NCBI GenBank assembly: GCA_947630505.1 | Contig: CANRHV010000002.1 | Location: forward strand, 1-64,000 | Direction of reading: 5' to 3' | DNA: 64,000 nt | From: an uncultured Monoglobus sp. | Lineage (GTDB): Bacteria > Bacillota > Clostridia > Monoglobales > Monoglobaceae | Part shown: positions 50,682 to 61,699 of the stretch, piece after piece | How positions within the stretch are numbered: position 1 is the first letter of the stretch | How the letters are laid out: every line of letters begins with the position of its first letter | Position numbers and translations under genes: made by a program | The notes under the pieces: generated by a model | The model's database searches: none | What the model was told of the DNA's origin: nothing | What the model saw: the letters and a program-made list of their open reading frames with translations, nothing else

Positions 50682-50710
50682 ATTTTATCACCAAGCGACA
50701 AAATATTCAA
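50682..50710 (-). promoter_or_regulatory. Promoter of toxin mRNA
   Basis: Minus strand TTGAAT-N17-TAAAAT. Confidence 0.6.
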
Positions 50711-50791
50711 GTTAAGATTATGTTACATTCGCCGTTACCTACGATTTTGTGAAACCTGTGCGAATGTAACAATTTTTTTAAATAAAACCGC

Positions 50792-50820
50792 TTGACAGGG
50801 TTTTGTATGTTAATTATAAT
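50792..50820 (+). promoter_or_regulatory. recA promoter
   Basis: TTGACA-N17-TATAAT. Confidence 0.85.
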
Positions 50821-50886
50821 TATATACAGGAAAATTATATCCAAATGAAAATAGCCCACTATATTTCACGAAACGGAGAAAATATA

Positions 50887-51951
50887 ATGAACGAGGAAAA
50901 AAGAAAAGCACTTGACCTGGCAATGGGCCAGATCGAAAAACAATTCGGAAGCGGAGCTGTTATGCGTCTGGGCGAGAAGCCAAACGCCAACGTTGAGGCG
51001 ATACCCACAGGCGCGCTGTCGCTCGATATCGCCCTCGGCATCGGCGGCCTGCCCCGCGGCAGAATTATAGAAATATACGGCCCCGAGTCCTCGGGTAAAA
51101 CCACGGTCGCGCTCCATGTTGTGGCACAGGTCCAGCAAATGGGCGGCGAGGCCGCGTTTATCGACGCGGAGCACGCTCTTGACCCCGTGTACGCCGAGGC
51201 GCTCGGCGTGCATACCGACGATCTGATCGTCTCGCAGCCCGACACGGGCGAGCAGGCTCTTGAGATAACGGAGCAGCTTGTGCGCAGCGGCGCGGTCGAC
51301 GTTATTGTTATCGACTCGGTCGCGGCATTGGTGCCCAAGGCCGAGATCGAGGGTCTGATGGGCGACGCGCATGTCGGTCTCCAGGCGAGACTGATGTCTC
51401 AGGCGCTCAGAAAGCTTGCGGGCATAATATCAAAATCAAACACCACCGCCATATTTATCAACCAGCTGCGCGAAAAGGTTGGCGTTATGTTCGGCAATCC
51501 CGAGACTACCACAGGTGGACGCGCGCTGAAGTTCTACGCCTCGGTGCGCCTTGACGTGCGCAGGATCGACACCCTAAAGGGCGACGGCGGAGTTATGGGC
51601 AACCGCACGAGAGTCAAAGTAGTCAAAAACAAGGTGGCTCCCCCCTTCAAAGAGGCGGAGTTTGACATAATATACGGCGAGGGCATTTCCCGCATGGGTA
51701 ATGTGGTCGACGCCGCCACCGACCTGGACATCATACACAAGAGCGGCTCGTGGTTCAGCTATGAGGGCGAGCGCCTCGGCCAGGGCCGCGAAAAGGTGAA
51801 AAAGATACTCGAGGAAAATCCCGAGCTCGCCACCGAGATCGAGAATAAGGTCCGCGAGCAGGCGGGTCTGCCGCTGCTTGGCGGCGAGGGCCCGTCGATG
51901 TTCGATGACGCGCCCGTGGAGGGATTGGAAAAGCCTAAAAAGAAAAAGTAA
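50887..51951 (+). CDS. recA: Recombinase RecA
   Basis: [37 protein letters not shown]; start at [21 protein letters not shown]. Confidence 0.98.
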   Translation: MNEEKRKALDLAMGQIEKQFGSGAVMRLGEKPNANVEAIPTGALSLDIALGIGGLPRGRIIEIYGPESSGKTTVALHVVAQVQQMGGEAAFIDAEHALDPVYAEALGVHTDDLIVSQPDTGEQALEITEQLVRSGAVDVIVIDSVAALVPKAEIEGLMGDAHVGLQARLMSQALRKLAGIISKSNTTAIFINQLREKVGVMFGNPETTTGGRALKFYASVRLDVRRIDTLKGDGGVMGNRTRVKVVKNKVAPPFKEAEFDIIYGEGISRMGNVVDAATDLDIIHKSGSWFSYEGERLGQGREKVKKILEENPELATEIENKVREQAGLPLLGGEGPSMFDDAPVEGLEKPKKKK

Positions 51952-51959
51952 AGCTTTTA

Positions 51960-52085
51960 TGCCTGCTTCGCAGGCGCGGGCGGCCGAGTCGACCGCCCCT
52001 ACGGCATTTTACGAACTATGGTCGTAGGGGACGGCGACCTCGACGTCCCGGCTCTCCCCAAGGGGCGAGGCAAACGGGGAAATAT
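51960..52085. repeat. GC-rich intergenic repeat related to the 63185-63340 copy
   Basis: CCGCCCCTACGG and GTAGGGGACGGCGACCTCGACGTCCCGGCTC..CCCCAAGGGGCGAG. Confidence 0.7.
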
Positions 52086-52103
52086 TGTGAATGGAGATAA
52101 ATT

Positions 52104-52568
52104 ATGGATAATTTTACAAAAGGGCTGCATTTGGCGGCTCGGTATTTGGCGTCGCGGATGTACACGTCCCGCGAGATATACGACCGTCTGCGCCGAAAGG
52201 GCTATGACGAGGACACCTCGGAGCGGATCGTGGGCAGGCTGATCGAGGAAAAGCTGCTCGACGACGCGCGGTACGCCGAATTCTATTTGGCAGACGGCGT
52301 GAACCTCGGCCAAAAGGGCGAGTACCGCATAAGGCAGGAGCTTTTGCGCAAGGGGGTGGCGCCCGTTCTGATCGACCGGGCCTTTGAAAACGCCGATGTG
52401 GATTTCGACGCGGCTCTGCGCGAATACGTGGAGCAGAGGCTGAGGGTCACTAAGATTATGGACTACAAAGACCTGGCGCGGTTTAAGGCGGCGCTGGCGA
52501 GGCGGGGCTACTCGCCCTCGGAAATACGACGGGTCCTTGACGAGTACGACTTCGACTTCGGTCGATAA
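52104..52568 (+). CDS. recX: Regulatory protein RecX
   Basis: ALHLAARYLASRMYTSREIYDRLRRKGYDED; downstream of recA. Confidence 0.85.
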   Translation: MDNFTKGLHLAARYLASRMYTSREIYDRLRRKGYDEDTSERIVGRLIEEKLLDDARYAEFYLADGVNLGQKGEYRIRQELLRKGVAPVLIDRAFENADVDFDAALREYVEQRLRVTKIMDYKDLARFKAALARRGYSPSEIRRVLDEYDFDFGR

Positions 52569-52591
52569 ACAATAAATTTAGGAGAAAGAAT

Positions 52592-53923
52592 TTGAAAAAG
52601 GTATCTATCGCATCATTGGGATGCTCAAAAAATCTGATCGACAGCGAGCAGATGACGGCGCTGCTCAGATCGGGCGGCTTTGAGATATGGGAAAACGAGG
52701 CCGACGCGGACATTATGATTGTCAACACCTGCACGTTTGTGGAGGACGCTCAGACCGAGTCGATAAACTGTATCTTAGAGCTGGCGCAATATAAAAAAGC
52801 CGACAAAAACAAGAAAAAACTGCTTATCGTCACCGGCTGCCTCGCGCAGCGCTACAAGGAGCAGATACTCCGCGAGATACCGGAGGTCGACGCGGTTATC
52901 GGCGTCAACGAGTTCGACAAGATAGTTGATATAATAAACGCGCGTGTCGGCGGCGGGCCGGCCAGCGTCAGCTGCTCCGAAAAGCCGCTGCTGTTTGAGG
53001 GTGAGCGCGAGCGCTCGACGCCGGGTTACACCGCGTTTTTAAAGATCGCGGAGGGCTGCGACAACCGCTGCACTTACTGCGTTATCCCGTCGATACGCGG
53101 CGCGTATCGCAGCCGAAAGATCGAGGATATAATCGCCGAGGCGGAAAAGCTCGCGGCGGACGGCGTTAAGGAGTTGATAGTTATAGCGCAGGACACCACG
53201 CGCTACGGCATTGACATCTACGGCGAGTACCGCTTATCTGAGCTTCTCAAAAAGCTGTGCGCCGTTTCGGGCATCGAGTGGGTGAGAGTGCACTACTGCT
53301 ACCCCGAGCTTGTGACCGACGAGCTTATAGAAACCTTCGCGAGCGAGCCTAAACTCTGCAATTATTTCGACATACCGATACAGCATTCAAGCGACCGCGT
53401 TCTGAAAAGAATGGGCAGACGCGCGAACCGAGCTCAGATAACCGAAATGATAAAAAAGATCAGGGCGGCTATTCCCGACGCAGTGATAAGAACAACGCTG
53501 ATCGTGGGGTTCCCCGGCGAGACCGAGGAGGATATGGACGATCTGCTCCGCTTTATCGACGAGGCGAGATTCGATCGCCTGGGCGTGTTTACATACTCCC
53601 GCGAGGAGGACACCCCGGCGTATGATATGCCCGATCAGATAGACGAGGAGGAAAAGCGGCGGCGCCTCGAAAACGTTATGGTGGCGCAGGCCGATATCGA
53701 CGACGAGAACAACGCGGCAAAGGTCGGAACGGTGCAGACCGTTCTGGTCGAGGGCCGCGACGAGATAATAAAAAGCTACTTTGGCAGGACATATGCCGAC
53801 TCGGTGGATATCGACGGTATGGTGTTCTTCAGATCCAAGGAAAAGCTGAGACCCGGAGATTTTGCTCGGGTCAGGATAGACGAGGTGGAGGACATGAATC
53901 TGTTCGGAAAAGCGGTTAAATAA
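52592..53923 (+). CDS. rimO: Ribosomal protein S12 methylthiotransferase RimO
   Basis: ASLGCSKNLIDSEQM; AEGCDNRCTYCVIPSIRG; PIQHSSDRVLKRMGR. Confidence 0.95.
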   Translation: MKKVSIASLGCSKNLIDSEQMTALLRSGGFEIWENEADADIMIVNTCTFVEDAQTESINCILELAQYKKADKNKKKLLIVTGCLAQRYKEQILREIPEVDAVIGVNEFDKIVDIINARVGGGPASVSCSEKPLLFEGERERSTPGYTAFLKIAEGCDNRCTYCVIPSIRGAYRSRKIEDIIAEAEKLAADGVKELIVIAQDTTRYGIDIYGEYRLSELLKKLCAVSGIEWVRVHYCYPELVTDELIETFASEPKLCNYFDIPIQHSSDRVLKRMGRRANRAQITEMIKKIRAAIPDAVIRTTLIVGFPGETEEDMDDLLRFIDEARFDRLGVFTYSREEDTPAYDMPDQIDEEEKRRRLENVMVAQADIDDENNAAKVGTVQTVLVEGRDEIIKSYFGRTYADSVDIDGMVFFRSKEKLRPGDFARVRIDEVEDMNLFGKAVK

Positions 53924-53936
53924 CGGAGGGGATATT

Positions 53937-54503
53937 ATGAGTTTGCCGAATAAATTGACGCTTATCAGAGTGATTCTGATCCCGGTGTTTATGGTACTTA
54001 ACCTGTGCTGCGGCACGGTCGGGCTGTATCTGTCGCTGGTCGTGTTTTTATTGGCGGCTGTGACCGACTATTTGGACGGGCAGATCGCCCGCAGGACCCG
54101 CAGCGTCACCAACTTCGGCAAGCTGATGGACCCGATGGCCGACAAACTGCTGACGATCGGCGCCCTTGTATGCTTCCTGGCGTCGGATCAGCCCTACATA
54201 AACGCGGGAGTCGTGATAATAATAATCGCCCGCGAGCTGATCGTCACAGGTATACGCATGCTGGCGCTTGAGGAGAACCGCGTTATAGCGGCGGGATTTC
54301 TGGGGAAACTCAAAACCGTGTCGCAGTTCTTTATGATAATCGCGGTTATTATAACCCGGATCATAAATGTCTACAGCGACCCCTTGTCGGGCGGCGTCCG
54401 TAACTTGATCGTGCTCGTTCTGGTAGTGCTCTCAACGGCGCTCACCGTGCTATCGGGCCTTGACTATATTTTCAAAAACCGCAGTTTGTTAACATTTAAG
54501 TAA
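53937..54503 (+). CDS. pgsA: CDP-diacylglycerol--glycerol-3-phosphate 3-phosphatidyltransferase
   Basis: MSLPNKLTLIRVILIPVF; DYLDGQIARRTRSVTNFGKLMDPMADK. Confidence 0.93.
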   Translation: MSLPNKLTLIRVILIPVFMVLNLCCGTVGLYLSLVVFLLAAVTDYLDGQIARRTRSVTNFGKLMDPMADKLLTIGALVCFLASDQPYINAGVVIIIIARELIVTGIRMLALEENRVIAAGFLGKLKTVSQFFMIIAVIITRIINVYSDPLSGGVRNLIVLVLVVLSTALTVLSGLDYIFKNRSLLTFK

Positions 54504-54585
54504 CAGAGATGTTACATGAATGTGACATATATTGAAATTGTTTCGGTTTTATATTATGTTTTAATCGACAGATAGGATTGATTGT

Positions 54586-55575
54586 ATGAATATAATTGTT
54601 GACGCTATGGGCGGCGACAACGCTCCCGCGGAGATCGTCAAGGGCTGCGTTACGGCGGCGGAGGAGTTCGGCGAGAATATCACGCTGGTCGGACGGGAGA
54701 GTGACATAGAAAAAGAGTTCAAAGCAAGCGGCTACGGTGGCGATAAGATCAAAATCAAAAACGCCACCGAGATAATCAGCGGAGACGACGAGCCCACCTC
54801 GGCCATCAGGCAGAAAAAAGACTCGTCGCTGCGAGTGGGGCTTGAGATGCTTCGCCATGACGAGGGCGATGTGCTGGTGAGCGCGGGGAACACGGGCGCT
54901 TTGATAACGGGCGCGACGCTCATCGTGAAGCGGCTCAAGGGCGTGCGCCGCGTGGCGCTGGCGCCTATGATGCCCTGCGAGACGGGCTGCTTTTTGATGG
55001 TGGACGGCGGAGCCAACTCCGAGTGCGGAGCGGCGTTTTTAAAGCAGTTCGCGATCATGGGCTCGATATATATGGAAAAGATCATGAAAACCAAAAGTCC
55101 GCGCGTAGCGCTCGTGAATATCGGCGCCGAGGAGGAAAAAGGCACCGACGCGGTGATCGAGGCGGGACGCATGTTAAAAGATATCCCGATAAACTATATC
55201 GGATATATCGAGGGGCGCGATATTCCGCTCGGCGGCGCCGACGTGGTCGTGTGCGACGGGTTCACGGGAAACGTGGTGCTCAAGTTCATGGAGGGTATGG
55301 GTATATTCGTGAAGGACGTGCTCAAGAGTCTGCTGCTGGACGGTATGCGTTCAAAGATGGCGGCGCTTTTGATTAAAGGCAAAGTCAAGGATTTCGCCAG
55401 ACAGATGGACTATACCGAGTACGGCGGCGCGCCTATCCTGGGCTGCGCGAAGCCGGTCGTTAAGGCTCACGGAAGCTCGAACGCGAAGGCGTTTTATCAC
55501 GCGGTGAGACAGGCGATAGATATGGTAAACAACAACCTGACCGCCGCGATCGCGGAGAACATAATGAGATACTAA
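54586..55575 (+). CDS. plsX: Phosphate acyltransferase PlsX
   Basis: MNIIVDAMGGDNAPAEIVKG. Confidence 0.95.
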   Translation: MNIIVDAMGGDNAPAEIVKGCVTAAEEFGENITLVGRESDIEKEFKASGYGGDKIKIKNATEIISGDDEPTSAIRQKKDSSLRVGLEMLRHDEGDVLVSAGNTGALITGATLIVKRLKGVRRVALAPMMPCETGCFLMVDGGANSECGAAFLKQFAIMGSIYMEKIMKTKSPRVALVNIGAEEEKGTDAVIEAGRMLKDIPINYIGYIEGRDIPLGGADVVVCDGFTGNVVLKFMEGMGIFVKDVLKSLLLDGMRSKMAALLIKGKVKDFARQMDYTEYGGAPILGCAKPVVKAHGSSNAKAFYHAVRQAIDMVNNNLTAAIAENIMRY

Positions 55576-55609
55576 CTTAAATTCAGCATATAAAGAAAGG
55601 CATAAAAAC

Positions 55610-56599
55610 ATGAATGAGATATACGCAAAAATCGCCGGGGTCGGAAAGTATCTGCCCGAAAAGGTGCTCGACAACGCCTATTTTGAGACTATAGTTGACA
55701 CCAGCGACGAGTGGATAACAAAGCGCGTCGGCGTCAAGGAGCGCCGCATGAGCGCGCCCGACGAGTACACGTCTGACCTTGGAGCCAAAGCCGCCGAGGC
55801 CGCTCTGAAAGACGCGGGTCTCGCGGCGGAGGACGTGGAGCTCATCATTTTGGCGTCGGTTTCGCCCGAGATGTACACTCCTTCATGCTCCTGCATGGTG
55901 CAGGCGAAGCTCGGAGCCAAAAACGCAGCGGCGTTTGACATAAACGCAGCGTGCTCGGGATTCATTTTCGCTTTGGCGACGGCGAGTTTGTACATAAAAA
56001 GCGGAGCGTACAAAAATGCGTTGGTTATCGGCGCAGACACGCTGACAAAAATTACCGATTACAAGGACAGGTCCACATGCGTGCTTTTCGGTGACGGCGC
56101 GGGAGCGGCGGTGCTCACCGCGTCGGACAAAAAAACCGGAGTATTGGGCACGGTGCTTGGCTCGGACGGAGCGCAGGGCAATCTGCTCACCTGTTGCGGC
56201 CTTAAGGCAAGCGACGAGGATATAGAGCGCAGACCGTTTTCGGACAACAAGCGCACGATCTGGATGGACGGCCAGGCTGTGTTCAAGTTCGCCGTCAAAA
56301 CAATGGAAAGCGCCACGATCGAGGTCGCGAAAAAATGCGGCGTCGATATTTCGGAGCTTGATCTGGTGATACCCCATCAGGCCAATAAGCGCATTATCGA
56401 GGGCGCCAGAAAGCGGCTCAAGCTGGAGCATGACAAAGTTTTCTGCAACGTTGAAAAGTACGGCAACATGTCGGCCGCCTGCGTGCCGATCGCCCTTTGC
56501 GAGGCGGTGGAGCAGGGCAGGATAAAGCCCGGCGAAAAGCTGGTGCTGGTGGGCTTCGGCGGCGGCCTCACATGGGGCAGCGCGCTGATAGAACTGTAA
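55610..56599 (+). CDS. fabH: 3-oxoacyl-ACP synthase III
   Basis: GVGKYLPEKVLDN; FDINAACSGF; PHQANKRIIEG. Confidence 0.95.
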   Translation: MNEIYAKIAGVGKYLPEKVLDNAYFETIVDTSDEWITKRVGVKERRMSAPDEYTSDLGAKAAEAALKDAGLAAEDVELIILASVSPEMYTPSCSCMVQAKLGAKNAAAFDINAACSGFIFALATASLYIKSGAYKNALVIGADTLTKITDYKDRSTCVLFGDGAGAAVLTASDKKTGVLGTVLGSDGAQGNLLTCCGLKASDEDIERRPFSDNKRTIWMDGQAVFKFAVKTMESATIEVAKKCGVDISELDLVIPHQANKRIIEGARKRLKLEHDKVFCNVEKYGNMSAACVPIALCEAVEQGRIKPGEKLVLVGFGGGLTWGSALIEL

Positions 56600-56613
56600 A
56601 GGAGGAATTACAC

Positions 56614-57522
56614 TTGAACAGAATTTGCGAATTGCTCGGCATAAAGTATCCGATAATACAAGGCGGTATGGCGTGGGTCGCGACCGCCGAGTTGGCGGCG
56701 GCCGTCTCAAACGGCGGCGGTTTAGGATTGATCGCGGCCGGCGGCGCTCCCGCCGAGGTAGTGCGGGAGCAGATCAAAAAGGCGCGGACGCTTACCGACA
56801 AGCCGTTCGGCGTCAACGTCATGCTGATGAACCCCAACGCCGACGAGATAATGCGGGTCATAATCGAGGAAAAACCGACGGTGGTTGCCACCGGAGCCGG
56901 GAACCCCGGAAAATATATTGCCTCTCTCAAAGAGGCGGGGATAAAGATCATGCCGGTCATCGCCAGCGTGGCGATGGCGAAGCGCATGGAAAAAGCGGGA
57001 GCCGACGCGGTTATAGCAGAGGGCACCGAGGCGGGCGGCCACATTGGCGAGCTCACCACAATGGTGCTGACGCCGCAGGTGGTCGACGCGGTCTCGATCC
57101 CGGTAATATCGGCCGGAGGCTACGCCGACAGCAGAGGCACAAGAGCCGCCTTCGCGCTGGGCGCTGACGGTATTCAGGTGGGCACAAGGTTCATTTGCTC
57201 GACCGAGTGTCTGGCTCATGAGAACTATAAAAACGCGGTGCTAAAAGCCAAGGACAGAGATGCGGTCGTAACCGGACGCTCGACGGGCGCTCCCGTGAGA
57301 GCGCTCAAAAACAAGCTCACGCGCGAGTATGACAGGCTCGAAAAGGCGGGGGCGTCTTTCGAGGAGATCGAGGCGCTTGGCGTCGGAGGATTGCGCCGCG
57401 CCTTTGAAGAAGGCGATGTGCAGACGGGCTCGCTGATGGCGGGTCAGAGCGCGGCCATGGTTAAAAAAATCGAGCCCTGCGCGGATATTATAAAAGATTA
57501 TTTCAAAGGAGTAGAATTTTAA
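56614..57522 (+). CDS. fabK: Enoyl-ACP reductase II (FabK)
   Basis: YPIIQGGMAWVATAELAAAVSNGGGLG; EGTEAGGHIGE; TTG start after AAAGGAGGAA. Confidence 0.92.
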   Translation: MNRICELLGIKYPIIQGGMAWVATAELAAAVSNGGGLGLIAAGGAPAEVVREQIKKARTLTDKPFGVNVMLMNPNADEIMRVIIEEKPTVVATGAGNPGKYIASLKEAGIKIMPVIASVAMAKRMEKAGADAVIAEGTEAGGHIGELTTMVLTPQVVDAVSIPVISAGGYADSRGTRAAFALGADGIQVGTRFICSTECLAHENYKNAVLKAKDRDAVVTGRSTGAPVRALKNKLTREYDRLEKAGASFEEIEALGVGGLRRAFEEGDVQTGSLMAGQSAAMVKKIEPCADIIKDYFKGVEF

Positions 57523-57525
57523 AAC

Positions 57526-58461
57526 ATGAAAACAGCATTTTTATTTTCGGGCCAGGGCGCCCAGGCGATCGGTATGGGCAAAGAGCTGTGCGAGAATTTT
57601 CCCGCCGCCGACAAGGTTTTCGACGAGGCGAGCGAGGCTCTGGGTTTTGACATAAAAGACATGATTTGGAACGGTGACAGCGACACGCTGATGATAACCG
57701 AGAACACTCAGCCGGCGATACTCACGATGTCCGCCGCGGCGCTTAAAGTCGCCGAGGAGATCGGGCTCAAGCCCGACGTGGTTGCGGGTCTGAGCCTGGG
57801 CGAGTACACCGCCCATGTCTGCTCGGGCAGCATGAGATTTTCCGACGCGGTCCGTTTGGTTAAAAAGCGCGGCAAGTATATGCAGGAGGAGGTCCCGCTC
57901 GGCGTTGGCGCCATGGCTGTTATTCTGGCGCTCACACCCGAGGATGTGCGCGAAATCTGCGCCAAAGCCTCCGAAAAAGGCGTCTGCGAGCCCGCCAACT
58001 TCAACTGCCCCGGCCAGATAACCGTTGCCGGAGAAAAAGCGGCCGTTGAGTACGCCTGCGAGCTGGCTAAGGAAAAGGGCGCAAAGCGCGCCATGCTTAT
58101 GCCCGTGTCGGCGCCTTTCCATTGCAGTATGCTCAGGGGCGCGGGCGAGAAGCTCAAGGCTGAGCTTGAAAAAGTCGAGATCGGCGAGATGAATATTCCG
58201 CTGATAACCAACGTGACCGCCGACTACGTCAAGAGCAGCGATGAGATACGCGACATTCTGGTGCGCCAGGTGTCAAGCTCGGTGCTGTTTGAGGAAAGCC
58301 TAAGACGCATGATGGCGGACGGCGTGGACACGTTTATCGAGATCGGTCCCGGTAAGGCGCTCAGCGGCTTCGTAAAGAGGATCGACAAGACGAAGACTAT
58401 ACTCAATATCGAGGATATGGCGTCTCTTAACAAGACAAAGGCGACGCTGGGAATCGACTAA
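57526..58461 (+). CDS. fabD: Malonyl CoA-acyl carrier protein transacylase
   Basis: FLFSGQGAQ; GLSLGEYTA. Confidence 0.95.
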   Translation: MKTAFLFSGQGAQAIGMGKELCENFPAADKVFDEASEALGFDIKDMIWNGDSDTLMITENTQPAILTMSAAALKVAEEIGLKPDVVAGLSLGEYTAHVCSGSMRFSDAVRLVKKRGKYMQEEVPLGVGAMAVILALTPEDVREICAKASEKGVCEPANFNCPGQITVAGEKAAVEYACELAKEKGAKRAMLMPVSAPFHCSMLRGAGEKLKAELEKVEIGEMNIPLITNVTADYVKSSDEIRDILVRQVSSSVLFEESLRRMMADGVDTFIEIGPGKALSGFVKRIDKTKTILNIEDMASLNKTKATLGID

Positions 58462-58474
58462 TGGAGGTATAATA

Positions 58475-59227
58475 ATGGAATACGAGAATAAAACTGTAAT
58501 AGTGACGGGCTCGGCCCGCGGGATCGGCAGAGAGATCGCGATAAAATTCGGAGGTTTGGGCGCGAACGTTGTGGTTTTTGATATTGATATCGAGGGCCAG
58601 GCGGAGACGGCGCAGACCGTGTGCGACGAGATCAAGGCCGCGGGCGGCGGCGCGAAATACTATCTCGGAGATGTGTCAAAGCCCGACGACACCGACGGGC
58701 TGATCAAGTTCGCCAAGGACGAGTTCGGCAGCGTCGACGTTATCGTGAACAACGCGGGCATTACGCGCGACAATCTTATCATGCGCATGAGCGAGGCGGA
58801 TTGGGACGCGGTGCTGACCGTTAACCTAAAGGGCGCGTTCAATGTGATAAAATCGGCTGCGCGCACTCTGATGAAGCAGCGCGCGGGCGTGATAATCAAC
58901 ATGGCGTCGGTATCCGGCGTCATGGGCAACGCGGGTCAGGCGAACTACGCCGCGTCAAAGGCGGGCCTTATCGGCCTCACAAAATCGGTGGCGAAGGAAC
59001 TGGCGTCGCGCAATATCCGCTGCAACGCCATAGCTCCCGGATTTATTCAAACGCCGATGACCGACAAGCTGCCCGAGAACATACAGCAGTCGTATAAGGA
59101 CGCGATCCCGCTCAAGCGGTTCGGCCAAGTCGAGGATATTGCCAACCTGGCGGTGTTCCTGGCGGGCGACGGCGCGAAATATATAACGGGTCAGGTAATA
59201 AATGTTGACGGCGGCCTTGTTATGTGA
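58475..59227 (+). CDS. fabG: 3-oxoacyl-ACP reductase
   Basis: TGSARGIGREIA; NNAGITRDNLIMRM; YAASKAG. Confidence 0.95.
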   Translation: MEYENKTVIVTGSARGIGREIAIKFGGLGANVVVFDIDIEGQAETAQTVCDEIKAAGGGAKYYLGDVSKPDDTDGLIKFAKDEFGSVDVIVNNAGITRDNLIMRMSEADWDAVLTVNLKGAFNVIKSAARTLMKQRAGVIINMASVSGVMGNAGQANYAASKAGLIGLTKSVAKELASRNIRCNAIAPGFIQTPMTDKLPENIQQSYKDAIPLKRFGQVEDIANLAVFLAGDGAKYITGQVINVDGGLVM

Positions 59228-59298
59228 TATAGTATTGAAAAATAAATTAAAATAATGCAAATAAAGCAAAATAAAACAATGTAAATGGAGGAAACAAA

Positions 59299-59532
59299 AT
59301 GGATATTTTTGAAAAAGTTAAGGAAATCACGGTCGACCAGCTGGGCGCCGACGAGGACGCGGTAACAATGGACGCTTCGTTCATTGACGATCTCGAGGCT
59401 GATTCACTGGATATCGTTGAGCTTATGATGGCCCTTGAGGAAGAGTTCGATATCGAGATCCCCGACGAGGACGCGGAGAAGATCTCAACTGTCAGCGACG
59501 CCGTTGACTATATCAAGGAGCATCAGGACTAA
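59299..59532 (+). CDS. acpP: Acyl carrier protein
   Basis: [20 protein letters not shown]. Confidence 0.97.
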   Translation: MDIFEKVKEITVDQLGADEDAVTMDASFIDDLEADSLDIVELMMALEEEFDIEIPDEDAEKISTVSDAVDYIKEHQD

Positions 59533-59589
59533 TTTGATTATTTTACGGGCACGGCGCGAAAGGCTCTCGTGAGAGTTTATGTGGCCGTC

Positions 59590-59686
59590 AAGGCGGCATG
59601 TCCGCATGCCGCCTTGTGTGTCCGTGTGCCCATGGCGGCAGATTATACAGAAGCTTGTTTTTTGCCAAAGCAAGCCTCTGTATAAT
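59590..59686 (+). other. Structured acpP-fabF intercistronic region with two strong hairpins
   Basis: AAGGCGGCATG-TCCG-CATGCCGCCTT and ATTATACAG...CTGTATAAT. Confidence 0.7.
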
Positions 59687-59731
59687 TTATCGAAATTTAC
59701 AAAAGCGAATGGCGTAGGAGGAAAAAGCAAA

Positions 59732-60973
<1,242 letters not shown>

Positions 60974-60987
60974 AAAAAAACGTCATA

Positions 60988-61016
60988 GGCTTCCCCTGCG
61001 GGGGAGCCTTTATTTT
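60988..61016 (+). terminator. Terminator-like hairpin between fabF and rnc
   Basis: GGCTTCCCCTGCGGGGGAGCCTTTATTTT. Confidence 0.7.
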
Positions 61017-61030
61017 CAAAGGAGCTTATT

Positions 61031-61699
61031 ATGAAGTATAATTATAAATTCAAAAACAGAGATCTGTACCGGCTGGCGACCACGCATATTTCATTCGCCA
61101 ACGACAAGCACATCGAGAGCAATCAAAGGCTGGAGTTTCTGGGCGACAGCGTGCTGTCGTTTGTGGTCGCCGATCATATCTACAAAAAATACCGCGGCGT
61201 CGCGGAGGGCGAACTGACCGAGATCAGAGCCAACGCTGTCTGCGAGAAAACGCTGGCGATCGCGGCGAGCAAACTGGAGCTCGGCGAGGACCTGCGTTTC
61301 GGGCGCTCCGAGCAGATGTCGGGCGGCAAGCGCAAGGACTCGGTGCTTGCCGATACATACGAGGCCGTGCTTGCGGCGATATACTTAGACGGCGGCATAG
61401 AGCCCGCCCGCGAGTTTGTGATGAGCACGATCGGCGATATGATAGGCGACACATCGTATGTGGAGCTTGAGAACTACAAGTCCGAGATCCAGAGCTACTA
61501 CCAAAAGCGCGACAGGAACCGCGAGGTGGTGACATACCGCTTGATCAGCAAGTCGGGCCCCGACCACAACCCGTATTTCGAGGTCGAGGCGGTGTACTGC
61601 GGAAAGGTCATCGGTAAAGGCGGCGGCAAGACACGCAAGAGCGCGGAACAGGAGGCGGCGAAATATGCCCTCGAGCAGACCCGTGAGAAAAAAGTATAA
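61031..61699 (+). CDS. rnc: Ribonuclease III
   Basis: NQRLEFLGDSVLSFVVADHIY; C-terminal dsRBD. Confidence 0.95.
   Translation: MKYNYKFKNRDLYRLATTHISFANDKHIESNQRLEFLGDSVLSFVVADHIYKKYRGVAEGELTEIRANAVCEKTLAIAASKLELGEDLRFGRSEQMSGGKRKDSVLADTYEAVLAAIYLDGGIEPAREFVMSTIGDMIGDTSYVELENYKSEIQSYYQKRDRNREVVTYRLISKSGPDHNPYFEVEAVYCGKVIGKGGGKTRKSAEQEAAKYALEQTREKKV

Noticed and set aside
50700-50886. SOS/LexA box for recA
   Set aside because: No GAAC-N4-GTTC type sequence found; the only strong dyad is TGTTACATTCG/CGAATGTAACA, which does not match.
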